64,000 bases of DNA. Source: an uncultured Acidobacteriaceae bacterium (GTDB lineage Bacteria > Acidobacteriota > Terriglobia > Terriglobales > Acidobacteriaceae). The notes under the pieces were generated by a model that was not told where the DNA came from, did no database searches, and was given only the letters and a program-made list of their open reading frames with translations. The stretch's first letter is position 1. Each line of letters begins with the position of its first letter. The DNA is taken from assembly GCA_903911925.1 (NCBI GenBank), contig CAIWFH010000151.1, positions 1 through 64,000 on the forward strand, read 5' to 3'. Position numbers and translations under genes: made by a program. Shown piece after piece: positions 1-8,343 of the stretch.

Positions 1-23
1 TCCAGTGTCTCTTTGCTCGGCAT
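1..23 (-). CDS. possible 5' end of a gene running off the left edge
   Basis: Reading leftwards on the minus strand, an ATG at 23-21 opens a frame that begins MPSKETL and leaves the window. A run of G (GGGGG) lies about seven bases upstream of the ATG and could be a ribosome binding site. Only seven codons are visible, so no product can be named. The gene would be divergent from thiL. Confidence 0.3.
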
Positions 24-276
24 CAAATCCCCCTGAAAGAAACTTCATGCCTGACAAACCTCTACGTAAGTGACAACCCTGGTCCGTGCCGACTCTGGTT
101 CACCTCAATTTCAAATGCGATTGCCCTGGGGCTGCAGAGGCATTCAACGGTGTCGGAGATGGGTACTTTGGTTCGGGATTTCCAGGCACGGAAGGCATTA
201 GCGCCTGGCGCAGACCTTGCGATTCCTGCAGTTCTCCTCTTTCATCGCCCTCTTCTGCCGTTTGCCCTATCCTTAA
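24..276. other. intergenic region upstream of thiL
   Basis: This stretch lies between the possible divergent gene at the left edge and thiL. Both strands have open frames here but none has a convincing start, ribosome binding site or recognisable product. It presumably holds the thiL promoter, which I cannot place. Confidence 0.4.
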
Positions 277-1323
277 GTGATGGGTATCAAACACGGTTCC
301 CGCGACGCAGTGCGTTTGGGTGAGCTGGCCCTGCTGGCCCAAATCCGCAGCCGGACCGGACACTCCCGGGGAACCGGCTTGCGCCTCGGCATCGGCGACG
401 ATTGCGCCCTGCTGAGGCTGAAGGCCGGCGAAGAACTGGCGGTTACCACCGACCTCTCCATCGCCGGGCGCCATTTTCGCCTGGATTGGCACCAGCCTGA
501 GGCCATTGGCCACCGGGTGCTTGCTCGCGGATTAAGCGACCTTGCCGCCATGGGCGCCCGACCCGCAGCCGCCTTTCTTTCTCTGGGTTTGCCTCGTGAA
601 CTGACGGTTGCAACCGGCCGCCGGCCTGCCTGGGTGGAGCGATTTTATGACGGCCTGCTGGCCCTGGCCGAGAACCATAAGACCGCGCTCGCGGGCGGGG
701 ACCTGGCCGAATCGCCAATTGCCGTTGCCGATATTGTTCTGGTGGGAGCCGTGAGGCAAGGCCGGGTGCTGCTGCGCTCTGGAGCGCAAATTGGCGACCT
801 GCTTTACGTGACCGGCGCTTTGGGCGGCGCCGCCGCAGGATTGGCCCGCCTGGCTGAGATTGCCGGCCCACCCAGCACTGGGAAAGTCAGCTTGAGGCCG
901 CCGCGCATTCCGCGGGCGCTGGAGTCGGCGCTGGCTGCGCACTTCTTCCCTCAGCCGCGCATCGCCCAGGGCTTGTGGCTGGTGCGACACAAACTGGCCT
1001 CCGCAGCTCTCGATCTGAGCGATGGCTTGTCGACCGACCTGGCCCACCTGTGCGAGGAGTCTGGAGTTGCTGCCGAGGTGGATGCGGCTGCCTTGCCCGT
1101 TGCGGACGGCGCCAACCCGATGCAAGCGCTCAACGGCGGGGAAGACTACGAGTTGCTGTTTACCGCTCCAGCCACAGCGCGGCTGCCCCGCTCTATCTCT
1201 GGCGTTCCGGTTACGAGGATCGGCAGGATCGTCAGGCCCCGGCGCGGAAGGCCCCAGGTGACGCTCGTTGGCGCACGCGGCGCGGAGCCGCTGGTGCCGC
1301 TGGGGTGGGAACACTTTTCGTGA
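277..1323 (+). CDS. thiL: thiamine-monophosphate kinase ThiL
   Basis: ThiL phosphorylates thiamine monophosphate with ATP to give thiamine diphosphate, the last step of cofactor synthesis in the cytoplasm. The protein has the AIRS/PurM-like fold signature: GIGDD near residues 38-42 for the magnesium-phosphate site, a GLSDLAAMGARP stretch near 85-96, LDLSDGLSTDL near 245-255 and GGEDYELLF near 287. Its 348 residues fit the family (about 320-350). GTG at 277 and ATG at 280 are adjacent alternative starts, and no strong Shine-Dalgarno is visible. gltX follows 119 bases downstream on the same strand. Seen: the motifs. Known: the family reaction. Confidence in function is high. Confidence 0.93.
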   Translation: MMGIKHGSRDAVRLGELALLAQIRSRTGHSRGTGLRLGIGDDCALLRLKAGEELAVTTDLSIAGRHFRLDWHQPEAIGHRVLARGLSDLAAMGARPAAAFLSLGLPRELTVATGRRPAWVERFYDGLLALAENHKTALAGGDLAESPIAVADIVLVGAVRQGRVLLRSGAQIGDLLYVTGALGGAAAGLARLAEIAGPPSTGKVSLRPPRIPRALESALAAHFFPQPRIAQGLWLVRHKLASAALDLSDGLSTDLAHLCEESGVAAEVDAAALPVADGANPMQALNGGEDYELLFTAPATARLPRSISGVPVTRIGRIVRPRRGRPQVTLVGARGAEPLVPLGWEHFS

Positions 1324-1442
1324 CTTTAACGTAATGGCGGGGCGAACCCCGCGGGCTGCTTACCGCTACCCAGATTGGGTTCTTCGATATAGGATGAGTT
1401 GCGAGTTATCTGCCTTTCGCACCGTCTATTATCAAAGCAGTT

Positions 1443-2978
1443 ATGGCGACTACACCTCCCCGCGTCCGCTTTGCCCCTTCGCCCACTGGACTTCTTCACG
1501 TGGGCAATGCGCGGACAGCCCTCTATAACTGGCTTTTTGCCCGCCGCACCGGCGGCAAGTTTCTGCTGCGCATTGAAGACACCGATCTCGAGCGCTCGGA
1601 AGCCCGCTACGAAGACCAACTGATTGAAGATCTGCGCTGGCTGGGTCTCGACTCGGACGAGGGACCCGGCGATGGCGGGCAGCCCGACCGGGGTACATTC
1701 GGCCCCTACCGCCAATCTGAGCGGCTGACCGTTTATGCAGAACACACTGAACGGCTGCTGCGCGAGGGCAAGGCGTACCGCTGTTTTTGCACGCCGGAAG
1801 AACTTGAAGCCGAGCGCAAAGTTGCCGCCGCCGGGCATGGTTCGCAAGTTTACTCTGGCCGCTGCCGGGCTTTGACGCAGGCTGTGATTGAGAAAAATCT
1901 GGCCGAGGGCAAGCCGTTTGCCGTCCGGCTCAGGATTGAAGACCGCCCGCTGCGTTTTCACGACATGGTGCGCGGCACGGTCGAGTTTGCCGCCGAGACG
2001 GTAAGCGACCCGATTCTTGTCCGGTCGATTACGGGCGGGGCCGGCGGCGTGTCGGCGGGGGTTCCGGTTTATAACTACGTGGTCACCGTGGACGATGCGC
2101 TGATGCAGATTTCGCACGTCATCCGCGGCGACGACCACATCTCAAACACGCCGAAGCAGGTGGCCATCTACGAGGCCTTTGGCTGGCCGGTGCCGGAGTT
2201 CGCCCACCTCTCCACGATTCTGGGCGCGGACCGCGAGCGTCTCTCAAAGCGCCACGGAGCTACCTCCATCGCCACCTTTCGCGAGATGGGCTACCTGCCC
2301 GAGGCGCTGGTGAACTACCTGGCGCTGCTTGGGTGGGGCGCGGAGGACGGCAAGACCGAGACCTTCACCCCGGCAGAGCTGACGCGCGCGTTCACGCTGG
2401 AACGGGTTACGCCCAGCCCGGCCATCTTCGACTTCGACAAGCTCAACTGGCTGAACCGGCACTACCTCAAGCTGGCCGATCAAGGCCGAGTGGCTGCGCT
2501 TTCCTGGGGCTACTTTGGCGACCGCTTGCCAGCGCGGGAGGCTGCTCCGGAATCAGTAAAAGGCTGGTTTGACAGGGTGCTCGCGCTGTTTGTGCCCGCA
2601 GTTGACCGGCTCGACCAGTTGCCTGAAAAGACCACCCCGATCTTCGGGTTCGATATTGAAACGGCCCGCAACGATCCGGAGAATGCCGCAGTGCTGGCCG
2701 CCGACTCTGCCCGCACCGTGCTCGGTGAACTCGCGGCCCGGGTCCGCGCCCACTCCGGCAACGTGACGCCGGAGGTCTTCAAAGTCTGGCTGAACGAGAT
2801 CAAGGCGGCAACCGGGGTCAAGGGGCAGGAACTCTTTCACCCGGTTCGCATCGCCCTCACCGGCACCCACTCCGGCCGGGAGTTCGACAAGCTGCTGCCG
2901 CTGATCGAAGACGGGGCGGGGTTGAACCTCGGCATCCCCAGTGTGCGCCAGCGCGTTGAGCGGTTTGTGGGAGTTTGA
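1443..2978 (+). CDS. gltX: glutamate--tRNA ligase
   Basis: This class I aminoacyl-tRNA synthetase charges tRNA-Glu. If no GlnRS is encoded it may also charge tRNA-Gln for later amidation, which cannot be judged from this window. The HIGH-type motif is HVGN at residues 19-22 within the usual FAPSPTG...RTALYNWLF context, and the KMSKS-type loop is RLSKRHG near 266-272. The C-terminal anticodon-binding region is present and total length (511) is close to the usual 470-510. No clear ribosome binding site precedes the ATG, but the start matches the family N-terminus. The long minus-strand frame opposite the 5' half is a shadow. Confidence 0.96.
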   Translation: MATTPPRVRFAPSPTGLLHVGNARTALYNWLFARRTGGKFLLRIEDTDLERSEARYEDQLIEDLRWLGLDSDEGPGDGGQPDRGTFGPYRQSERLTVYAEHTERLLREGKAYRCFCTPEELEAERKVAAAGHGSQVYSGRCRALTQAVIEKNLAEGKPFAVRLRIEDRPLRFHDMVRGTVEFAAETVSDPILVRSITGGAGGVSAGVPVYNYVVTVDDALMQISHVIRGDDHISNTPKQVAIYEAFGWPVPEFAHLSTILGADRERLSKRHGATSIATFREMGYLPEALVNYLALLGWGAEDGKTETFTPAELTRAFTLERVTPSPAIFDFDKLNWLNRHYLKLADQGRVAALSWGYFGDRLPAREAAPESVKGWFDRVLALFVPAVDRLDQLPEKTTPIFGFDIETARNDPENAAVLAADSARTVLGELAARVRAHSGNVTPEVFKVWLNEIKAATGVKGQELFHPVRIALTGTHSGREFDKLLPLIEDGAGLNLGIPSVRQRVERFVGV

Positions 2979-3087
2979 GCGTCGTGCTTACCTGTTCCAG
3001 TTGCCCGATGGCCCACCCTTTTCGCGTTTTCGCAGAGGCGAGCAAGATGGACGGGGAACCCACACGGCATCTTCCCGAGGTCGAGAA

Positions 3088-3657
3088 GTGAACCCACCCA
3101 CAATCAACCTCAGCTTCCCGCATTGCTGGCAGGCCGAGATACTTGTGGCGCGGCCCTCTATTCTGCCTCCACGCAGCTTTGTCTATCCCGTCGAGGCGGA
3201 GGAAGTTGAGCGTGGCGCGCTTGAGGTGATTGTCCGGCCTGAGGCGTCCTTCTGGCGGCCCTTTCTTGCCACCTGTGCGTTGGGATTCAACGACCCGGCG
3301 GTTCCTAGCGGCCTTTGGTCCGTGCCAAATCCTGACGAGCTTTGCGCTGTTTCAGGCGGTTATGCGTATGTGATCGACGTCAACGAGCCGGAGCGGTTCA
3401 CGATGATTCCCTATCGCCCGGTGCTGGCGGTTCGCCCGGTGGCCTCTCACGGCCTGCTGCTGTTCGTCGGTCATCACTCAATCCTGGCCTGGGGCACTCA
3501 AGGCGAGGCCTGGCAATCGGGCCGGCTCTCGTCGGAAGGGGTTAGCCCCACAGCCATCGAGGGCGATCTTCTTCACGGCCTGGGCTGGGACATGATGACT
3601 GACAAGGAGACGCCTTTCGCGCTTGACTTGAGGACCGGCCTCCCGATTCGTTCCTGA
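3088..3657 (+). CDS. hypothetical protein of 189 residues
   Basis: I do not recognise this protein. The open frame begins at 2941 inside the end of gltX, but a GTG at 3088 gives a product starting VNPPTINLSFPHCW that no longer overlaps gltX, and I prefer it. The sequence is soluble-looking and rich in aromatic and proline residues, with a WSVPNPDELCAVSGGYAYVI segment. It carries no signal peptide, membrane helix or known catalytic motif. It looks like a small all-beta cytoplasmic protein. It lies downstream of gltX and upstream of the ECF sigma factor gene on the same strand, with no evidence of functional linkage to either. Confidence 0.65.
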   Translation: MNPPTINLSFPHCWQAEILVARPSILPPRSFVYPVEAEEVERGALEVIVRPEASFWRPFLATCALGFNDPAVPSGLWSVPNPDELCAVSGGYAYVIDVNEPERFTMIPYRPVLAVRPVASHGLLLFVGHHSILAWGTQGEAWQSGRLSSEGVSPTAIEGDLLHGLGWDMMTDKETPFALDLRTGLPIRS

Positions 3658-3750
3658 TCTCGGCCGGTACGGCTGCCGTTTTGGAAATGCGCGCGCCCGC
3701 CATATTTCAAAGCCTCTACAATATCTGCTGCCGCTTCTCCGTCTTCATAA

Positions 3751-4335
3751 GTGGATGGACAAGCGATGAGCGCGATCACCATGGCCGAACAGGACCGCCA
3801 AATCTCCGATGTTTTTGCGGCCGAAGGATCGCGGCTGCGCAATTTCATCCGCAGGCGGGTGCCCAACGAGGCCGATGTTGAAGATCTGCTGCAGGAAGTC
3901 TTTTTTGAGTTGGTGACTGCGAATCGCCTGCTGATGCCGATTGACTACGTGACTGGCTGGCTGTTCCGGGTTGCGCGCAACCGCATCACCGACCTCTTCC
4001 GCAAGAAGAAGCCGGAGAACTTTACCGACGCTTCAGTTGAAGACGAAGAGGGCGAGCTACTGCGGGTCGAAGACCTGCTGCCTTCGCCCGACGCTGGGCC
4101 GGAAGCGCTCTACATTCGCGGCGCGCTGCTTGACGAGTTGGAGCGTGCGCTGGCGGAACTGCCCGTCGAACAGCGCGAAGTATTTGTGGCGCACGAGTTG
4201 GATGGCTTCAGTTTTAAAGAGCTGTCGGCAGAAACCGGCGTCAACATCAACACCCTGCTCTCGCGAAAGCGGTACGCGGTGCGACAACTGCGCGAACGGT
4301 TGCAGAGCATTCACGACGAGCTTAAGAGGAAGTGA
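3751..4335 (+). CDS. ECF-type RNA polymerase sigma factor
   Basis: This is an alternative sigma factor of the extracytoplasmic-function group. Region 2 runs from DVEDLLQEVFFELV (about residues 43-56) through VTGWLFRVARNRITDLFRKK (67-86), the -10 recognition helix. Region 4 covers LPVEQREVFVAHELDGFSFKE to the basic C-terminus (about 138-185) and holds the helix-turn-helix for the -35 element. Length 194 is typical. ATG at 3766 (MSAITMAEQ) is an equally good start. A small membrane protein gene follows after 10 bases and is probably co-transcribed. It could serve as a partner or anti-sigma, but it lacks a recognisable zinc-finger anti-sigma motif. The regulon is unknown. Confidence 0.88.
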   Translation: MDGQAMSAITMAEQDRQISDVFAAEGSRLRNFIRRRVPNEADVEDLLQEVFFELVTANRLLMPIDYVTGWLFRVARNRITDLFRKKKPENFTDASVEDEEGELLRVEDLLPSPDAGPEALYIRGALLDELERALAELPVEQREVFVAHELDGFSFKELSAETGVNINTLLSRKRYAVRQLRERLQSIHDELKRK

Positions 4336-4345
4336 GGAACATACC

Positions 4346-4687
4346 ATGAGGAAAAAGATTTGGATCGCGTTTGTGGCTCCGCCGGCAATCGTGCTGTTCA
4401 TATGGATTTTTGGCGAAGTGGTGATGCACCTGTGGAACTGGCTGCTGCCATCGCTGTTCGGGTTGCGGGAGATTACCTTCTGGCAAGCCCTCGGACTGAT
4501 GATTCTGAGCCGCATTCTTTTTGGCGGCTTTGGCAAACACGGCCCTGACCACGGCAGGCACTGGCGGAACAGGGACGAGCGGTGGGAGCGGATGACGCCA
4601 GAAGAGCGCGAGAAGTTCCGCCAGAGCTGGCGGGGGCGTTGCGGCAGGTTCGACGCACCGGCAGGCGAAACGAAAGAGCCGGCGTAG
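4346..4687 (+). CDS. small membrane protein downstream of the ECF sigma gene
   Basis: The ATG at 4346 follows a GGAAGTGAGG stretch and begins MRKKIWIAFVAPPAIVLF. The 113-residue product has a transmembrane helix at about 5-27, a second hydrophobic stretch at about 36-57 (GLREITFWQALGLMILSRIL), and a highly charged C-terminal tail containing MTPEEREKFRQSW. Tails with an EEREKFRQ-type helix occur in small proteins encoded beside ECF sigma genes and in some periplasmic metal-sensor families, so a signalling role with the upstream sigma factor is plausible. That is inference: no zinc-binding anti-sigma motif is seen. The true frame is the end of a longer frame that runs through the sigma gene. 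Confidence 0.75.
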   Translation: MRKKIWIAFVAPPAIVLFIWIFGEVVMHLWNWLLPSLFGLREITFWQALGLMILSRILFGGFGKHGPDHGRHWRNRDERWERMTPEEREKFRQSWRGRCGRFDAPAGETKEPA

Positions 4688-4757
4688 TGCTATTCCGCTC
4701 CTTAACAGTTTTTGTTCAGATCGCCTGAGGCGGCCAAACGTTTCAATGCATAAGAAT

Positions 4758-5624
4758 TCATTCGGTGATCGGGTCCGGTGGTTGTTGGGCGGCAAGCGAA
4801 TCTGATTGCAATTGGCTCTTGGCCGCACTTTCAGATGCAAGGAGTGCGAGTGCTACAAACAGCAGCACGTCGGGCGCATTGGCCAGAATCGAATTCAACA
4901 TCGAGAGCGCTGTCCACTCCCAGCGGAATTCGAGGATCATGCCCTTTTCAAGCTTTTGTGAGAGGATTTCGAGCGCATATCCAACCTCTGAGGCGGCAAT
5001 TGCCAGAATCATCCCCCAACTCCTGACTTGGGTTGAGATTGGCCCCGCCATCTTGGGCCGCTGCAAACGAATGGCCGACGGCATCATCAGCCAACCCAAG
5101 CTCCCCATATACAGGATCAAGATTACGGGAAGCCATAAATGGGAAGTCAGATACTCAGGATGATGCGCCGCACGCAACAGGTAGAGCAACGGTACGGTAA
5201 CAGCAACGCCGACGACTCCGATGGCCAACAAAAACTTCAAAGAGAACAGCAGTATCCCGCGCCAGTCATGCGTAAGCCCCACCAGAGTCTTTCTTGCGTC
5301 AGGCTCTTGTTCTCGCATGATCGCATTCACCATGCCGGCAGTTACCAATAGCACGACTACGAACAGGCAAATGATCACAAATATTGTCGCTAATCCAAGC
5401 GGGATATCAGCCAATGTCGCTTTGGCAAATGCTTGGTCTGTCGGGGCCGGCACCCCGCCACCCAGAACAGAGTGGCTCGCCGAAAACCACCGGAAAATGG
5501 ACTTCTCGGCGATTCCCCGCAAATGCCAAAGCCCAATTGCCAGGAGTTCCGCCACGAGATACAGCGCCCAAAGAACTGGATTGTCGCGGATCAACTCGAA
5601 GGTCTTGCGCAGGAGTTCTTTCAT
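4758..5624 (-). CDS. polytopic membrane protein of unknown function
   Basis: This 288-residue integral membrane protein begins MKELLRKTFELIRDNPVLW (ATG at 5624; a TTG six bases earlier is also in frame). Hydrophobic segments lie near residues 16-35, 75-105 (LGLATIFVIICLFVVVLLV), 128-150, 165-185, 205-220 and 255-275, so about six helices. The N-terminal RDNPVLW pattern is common in uncharacterised polytopic membrane proteins that often neighbour transport or envelope genes. It starts only about 15 bases after the end of the glycosyltransferase gene and is probably in the same transcript. No catalytic residues can be assigned. Function is unknown. Confidence 0.7.
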   Translation of the reverse strand: MKELLRKTFELIRDNPVLWALYLVAELLAIGLWHLRGIAEKSIFRWFSASHSVLGGGVPAPTDQAFAKATLADIPLGLATIFVIICLFVVVLLVTAGMVNAIMREQEPDARKTLVGLTHDWRGILLFSLKFLLAIGVVGVAVTVPLLYLLRAAHHPEYLTSHLWLPVILILYMGSLGWLMMPSAIRLQRPKMAGPISTQVRSWGMILAIAASEVGYALEILSQKLEKGMILEFRWEWTALSMLNSILANAPDVLLFVALALLASESAAKSQLQSDSLAAQQPPDPITE

Positions 5625-5639
5625 GCGCAAACCATACTA

Positions 5640-6833
5640 CTACCCCGCAGCTTGCCCCATGCACGACAGAATGGTTTCATACCCCGCATAGACGCCTTCA
5701 AACACCGAGTCCCAACTTGCAGTGAGCGCGTAAGTGCGCGCGGCTCGGCGCATCTGGGCATGCTTGATGGGATCACCAAGCACACGGGAGACGGCCGCGG
5801 CAAACTCTGCGTCATGCGCAATGCAACCGGTTTCGCCGTCGCGCACGATGGTGCATGGGCCTCCGTCGGGAGTGACGATCGCCGGGACGCCGCTGGCCAG
5901 CGCTTCAAGAACTACGTTGCCGAAAGTATCGGTATGCGATGGGAAGACAAGCAGGTCCATGTTGGCATAGGCAGTTGCAAGCGCTTCTCCGCGCAAAACG
6001 CCGGTAAACTCCGCGCGAGGCAGCCGCTCGCGCAACCATCCTTCTTCGGCGCCGTGACCGACGATCAGGAAGCGAAAACTTCTGTGGCCTAATTGCTCCA
6101 GTTGTTCCTGCACCTGAGCCAGCAGGGCTACGTTCTTCTCGACCGAAAGGCGGCCTACAAATCCCAGCACCTGGTCGCGGTCCTGGGGGTCGCGCTTCCG
6201 CTTTGCCGGATTGAAGAGTTCCGCATCTACGCCGCGCGGCATCAGGCGGCAGGGCATGCCGGTGGCCCGCTCCAACAGCGCGCACAATTCGGGATTGGGC
6301 GCGAACAGCACCTGCGCCACCGAGTAGAACCGGGCCGCTGTGGCCATGGTCAGGTCCTGGATGATCTGGCCTATCCGGGCCGATTGCTCATCGGGCAAAA
6401 GGCGCAGGAACCACTCCGACCGCCGCGCCAGGTACTCATGCACGTTGGTGTGCCAACTGGCGGCCAGGGGCAGGCACATATCGAGCGCCAGTCCGGCGGC
6501 CAGCATGCCCACCTCGCTGGGCCCGGTGATGTGAATCAGGTCGGGATTGAAGCGTTCCAGAGTCTCATTGATGAGGGGAATGTGGCGCAGAAATGCCGGA
6601 TCGTAGCGGAGGTCCTTTTCGAGGGCGAAGGAAAGAATGCCGCGCGGCAGTTCGAGCGTCCATACGTTGCCGTCTTCGACAAACGATTCGGCGCGGTCTC
6701 CAGCGCGAACACAGAGGAAAGGCAGGTTGCGCCGGCGCGCGAACGCTTCAAAGTGGCGGCTGGTGTGGGCAACCCCGTTTACCTCGTGGAACGAGTCGGG
6801 AAAGTACGCCACCCGCGGCATGCGTGCGTTCAT
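5640..6833 (-). CDS. GT4-family glycosyltransferase
   Basis: This GT-B fold glycosyltransferase resembles the mannosyl/glucosyl transferases that act on lipid acceptors. The N-terminal domain has MPRVAYFPDSFHEVNGVA, the usual glycine-rich acceptor loop, then DLIHITGPSEVG. The C-terminal nucleotide-sugar domain has LGFVGRLSVEKNVALL and the late motif FPSHTDTFGNVVLEALASG, with the catalytic-type glutamate. I start at ATG 6833 (MNARMPRVAYFP); a GTG at 6854 and an ATG at 6821 are possible. The upstream neighbour is a PHP-type hydrolase and the downstream neighbour a polytopic membrane protein, suggesting a small envelope-glycolipid locus. The acceptor is not predictable from sequence. Confidence 0.85.
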   Translation of the reverse strand: MNARMPRVAYFPDSFHEVNGVAHTSRHFEAFARRRNLPFLCVRAGDRAESFVEDGNVWTLELPRGILSFALEKDLRYDPAFLRHIPLINETLERFNPDLIHITGPSEVGMLAAGLALDMCLPLAASWHTNVHEYLARRSEWFLRLLPDEQSARIGQIIQDLTMATAARFYSVAQVLFAPNPELCALLERATGMPCRLMPRGVDAELFNPAKRKRDPQDRDQVLGFVGRLSVEKNVALLAQVQEQLEQLGHRSFRFLIVGHGAEEGWLRERLPRAEFTGVLRGEALATAYANMDLLVFPSHTDTFGNVVLEALASGVPAIVTPDGGPCTIVRDGETGCIAHDAEFAAAVSRVLGDPIKHAQMRRAARTYALTASWDSVFEGVYAGYETILSCMGQAAG

Positions 6834-6859
6834 GTTGGATTCAGGATACTGCACCGTTT

Positions 6860-6913
6860 GCGGAGTTCGCGGGGTTAGCGGGGTTCGCGTTGTTAGCGGG
6901 GTTGGCGAACTCC
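6860..6913. repeat. 9-bp tandem repeat, six imperfect units
   Basis: Six consecutive nine-base units share the pattern GCGGGGTTN: GCGGAGTTC, GCGGGGTTA, GCGGGGTTC, GCGTTGTTA, GCGGGGTTG and GCGAACTCC. The array sits in the gap between the PHP-type hydrolase and glycosyltransferase genes. In one minus-strand frame it would encode repeated Asn-Pro-Ala, but no supported gene uses that frame. It looks like an intergenic minisatellite. Confidence 0.8.
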
Positions 6914-6956
6914 GCTAGCACCGCTCGCCGCGAAGCGCTCACTCCGCTCTTCCAGC

Positions 6957-8114
6957 TCATCCGTCGTTCTCGCCCAGCGCCAGTTGCAATTGGTTCTGCT
7001 CGTTCCATGCGATGCGCAAGCCGCCGGAGACCACACCGCGGCCCATGACCTGCACCATGCCGATCATCCAACGCATGGCCCGCGGCGCCGACCCTGTGGG
7101 CCACAACTCGCTCAAGGGCCTGACCACGCCATGCGCGTCCGGATGATAGACGCGCTCGTCCCAGGTACGCGAGCCTTGCGGGAACACAGGATAGTGTCGA
7201 ATCGCGTCCACGGTGGACTGCAGGATGCGATGCTTCCACGGCTCGGCGTACTGCGGCATGAAGAGCACGTCGCTCTTTTTCTCGCGGCGAACCTCATGCA
7301 CAAATTCGGTAAAGCTGGCGGCGTTGGTCAGGTTGATGTTGGCGTTTGGCTCAACGCCGTGGCGGTCGCCGCCGCTGATCAAGAGCATGTTCCACTGCGC
7401 GGCAAGGCGCCGCACGGCGCGGTTCTCGTCCCAGTTGCGCAGGCCGTTCAACTCCAGCGCATGCAGGTATGCGCCGTTCTTGAGCAGAAATTCGTTGACC
7501 AGGAACTGGTGCTTCTCCGCGCCGATCAGGTACAGGTCCCACAGCGGATGGTTGAAGACCACCAGCACGTTGGGCTCCTCATGCAAGGCGACGAGTATCT
7601 CCGTCAGGCGAGCATCACAGGGATGCGCAGTGTACTCGGCCAGCGTCGCCATCCACTCGGTGGCGCGCGCGCTGGGCAGGTTGTGGACGCCCAGGTGAAA
7701 GGACTGATTGCCGTAAGGAGCGGTCCACTCCACTGAAACCGGAATTTGCCGCGCGCTGGGAACGGTGCGCAGCAGCATGGGCGCCTTGATGTTGTCGTGA
7801 TCCGAGATTGAAACCATCGGCGCCAGGTCAATCTTCTCGATCTGACTGGTTTCAAGATCGAAAGCCAGCTTGGGCGTCATGGGCGGCGTCCAGTAACTGT
7901 TCGCATAGTCCACTCGCACACCGTGCATTTGCTGTGAACGATTCTCAAGCCGGGAAAGCAGCGGACGAATGATCGGGTACTGGTTGCCGAGGTTGGCGAG
8001 GAAATCGAGCGTTTCGTGGGACTGGTTGGTGTGACTGTGCAGGGAAACGCCCGCTCTGAAGCCGCGTGGCGCGCTTTGGTCGCGCCACAAGTATGAGATG
8101 GTCGAACTGGCCAT
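6957..8114 (-). CDS. PHP-superfamily metal-dependent hydrolase (predicted)
   Basis: The sequence has the spaced metal-ligand motifs of the PHP fold: SLHSHTNQS at about 24-32, MVSISDHDN at about 100-108, a VVFNHP motif near 182-187 and ISGGDRHG near 248-255. These supply the His/Asp ligands of a di- or trinuclear metal site. PHP proteins hydrolyse phosphoesters such as histidinol phosphate, nucleotides or 3'-5' phosphodiesters. At 385 residues it is longer than the minimal domain, with no separate C-terminal domain I can name. A GAGGAG sequence lies seven bases before the ATG at 8114. It precedes the glycosyltransferase gene by about 120 bases. The substrate is unknown. Confidence 0.75.
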   Translation of the reverse strand: MASSTISYLWRDQSAPRGFRAGVSLHSHTNQSHETLDFLANLGNQYPIIRPLLSRLENRSQQMHGVRVDYANSYWTPPMTPKLAFDLETSQIEKIDLAPMVSISDHDNIKAPMLLRTVPSARQIPVSVEWTAPYGNQSFHLGVHNLPSARATEWMATLAEYTAHPCDARLTEILVALHEEPNVLVVFNHPLWDLYLIGAEKHQFLVNEFLLKNGAYLHALELNGLRNWDENRAVRRLAAQWNMLLISGGDRHGVEPNANINLTNAASFTEFVHEVRREKKSDVLFMPQYAEPWKHRILQSTVDAIRHYPVFPQGSRTWDERVYHPDAHGVVRPLSELWPTGSAPRAMRWMIGMVQVMGRGVVSGGLRIAWNEQNQLQLALGENDG

Positions 8115-8343
8115 TTCCGCTCCTCAATTGCATCCAGGATTTCTCGAACGAATTGCAAATCCTGTATCCAGTATCGGGAGCGACCATCAACGGGGGATGA
8201 ATGGGACAAGAACACAGCTTCAATTAGGCAGGGGAATCAATAATGTAACCTGGGCGACGCACTGTGAGACTCGGGAGCAGGGCAGGCTAGCAACTTCGGA
8301 GAAGGGCCGCGGCTCCCTCTCAAAGACTTGTGCGCAGCTTGCT

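Noticed and set aside
532..1314. Minus-strand frame of 260 codons opposite thiL
   Set aside because: It mirrors thiL, has no ribosome binding site and its translation has shadow-type composition with many Gln, Arg and Gly; thiL explains the region.
1326..2138. Minus-strand frame of 270 codons opposite gltX
   Set aside because: It lies wholly opposite the well-supported gltX and resembles no known family.
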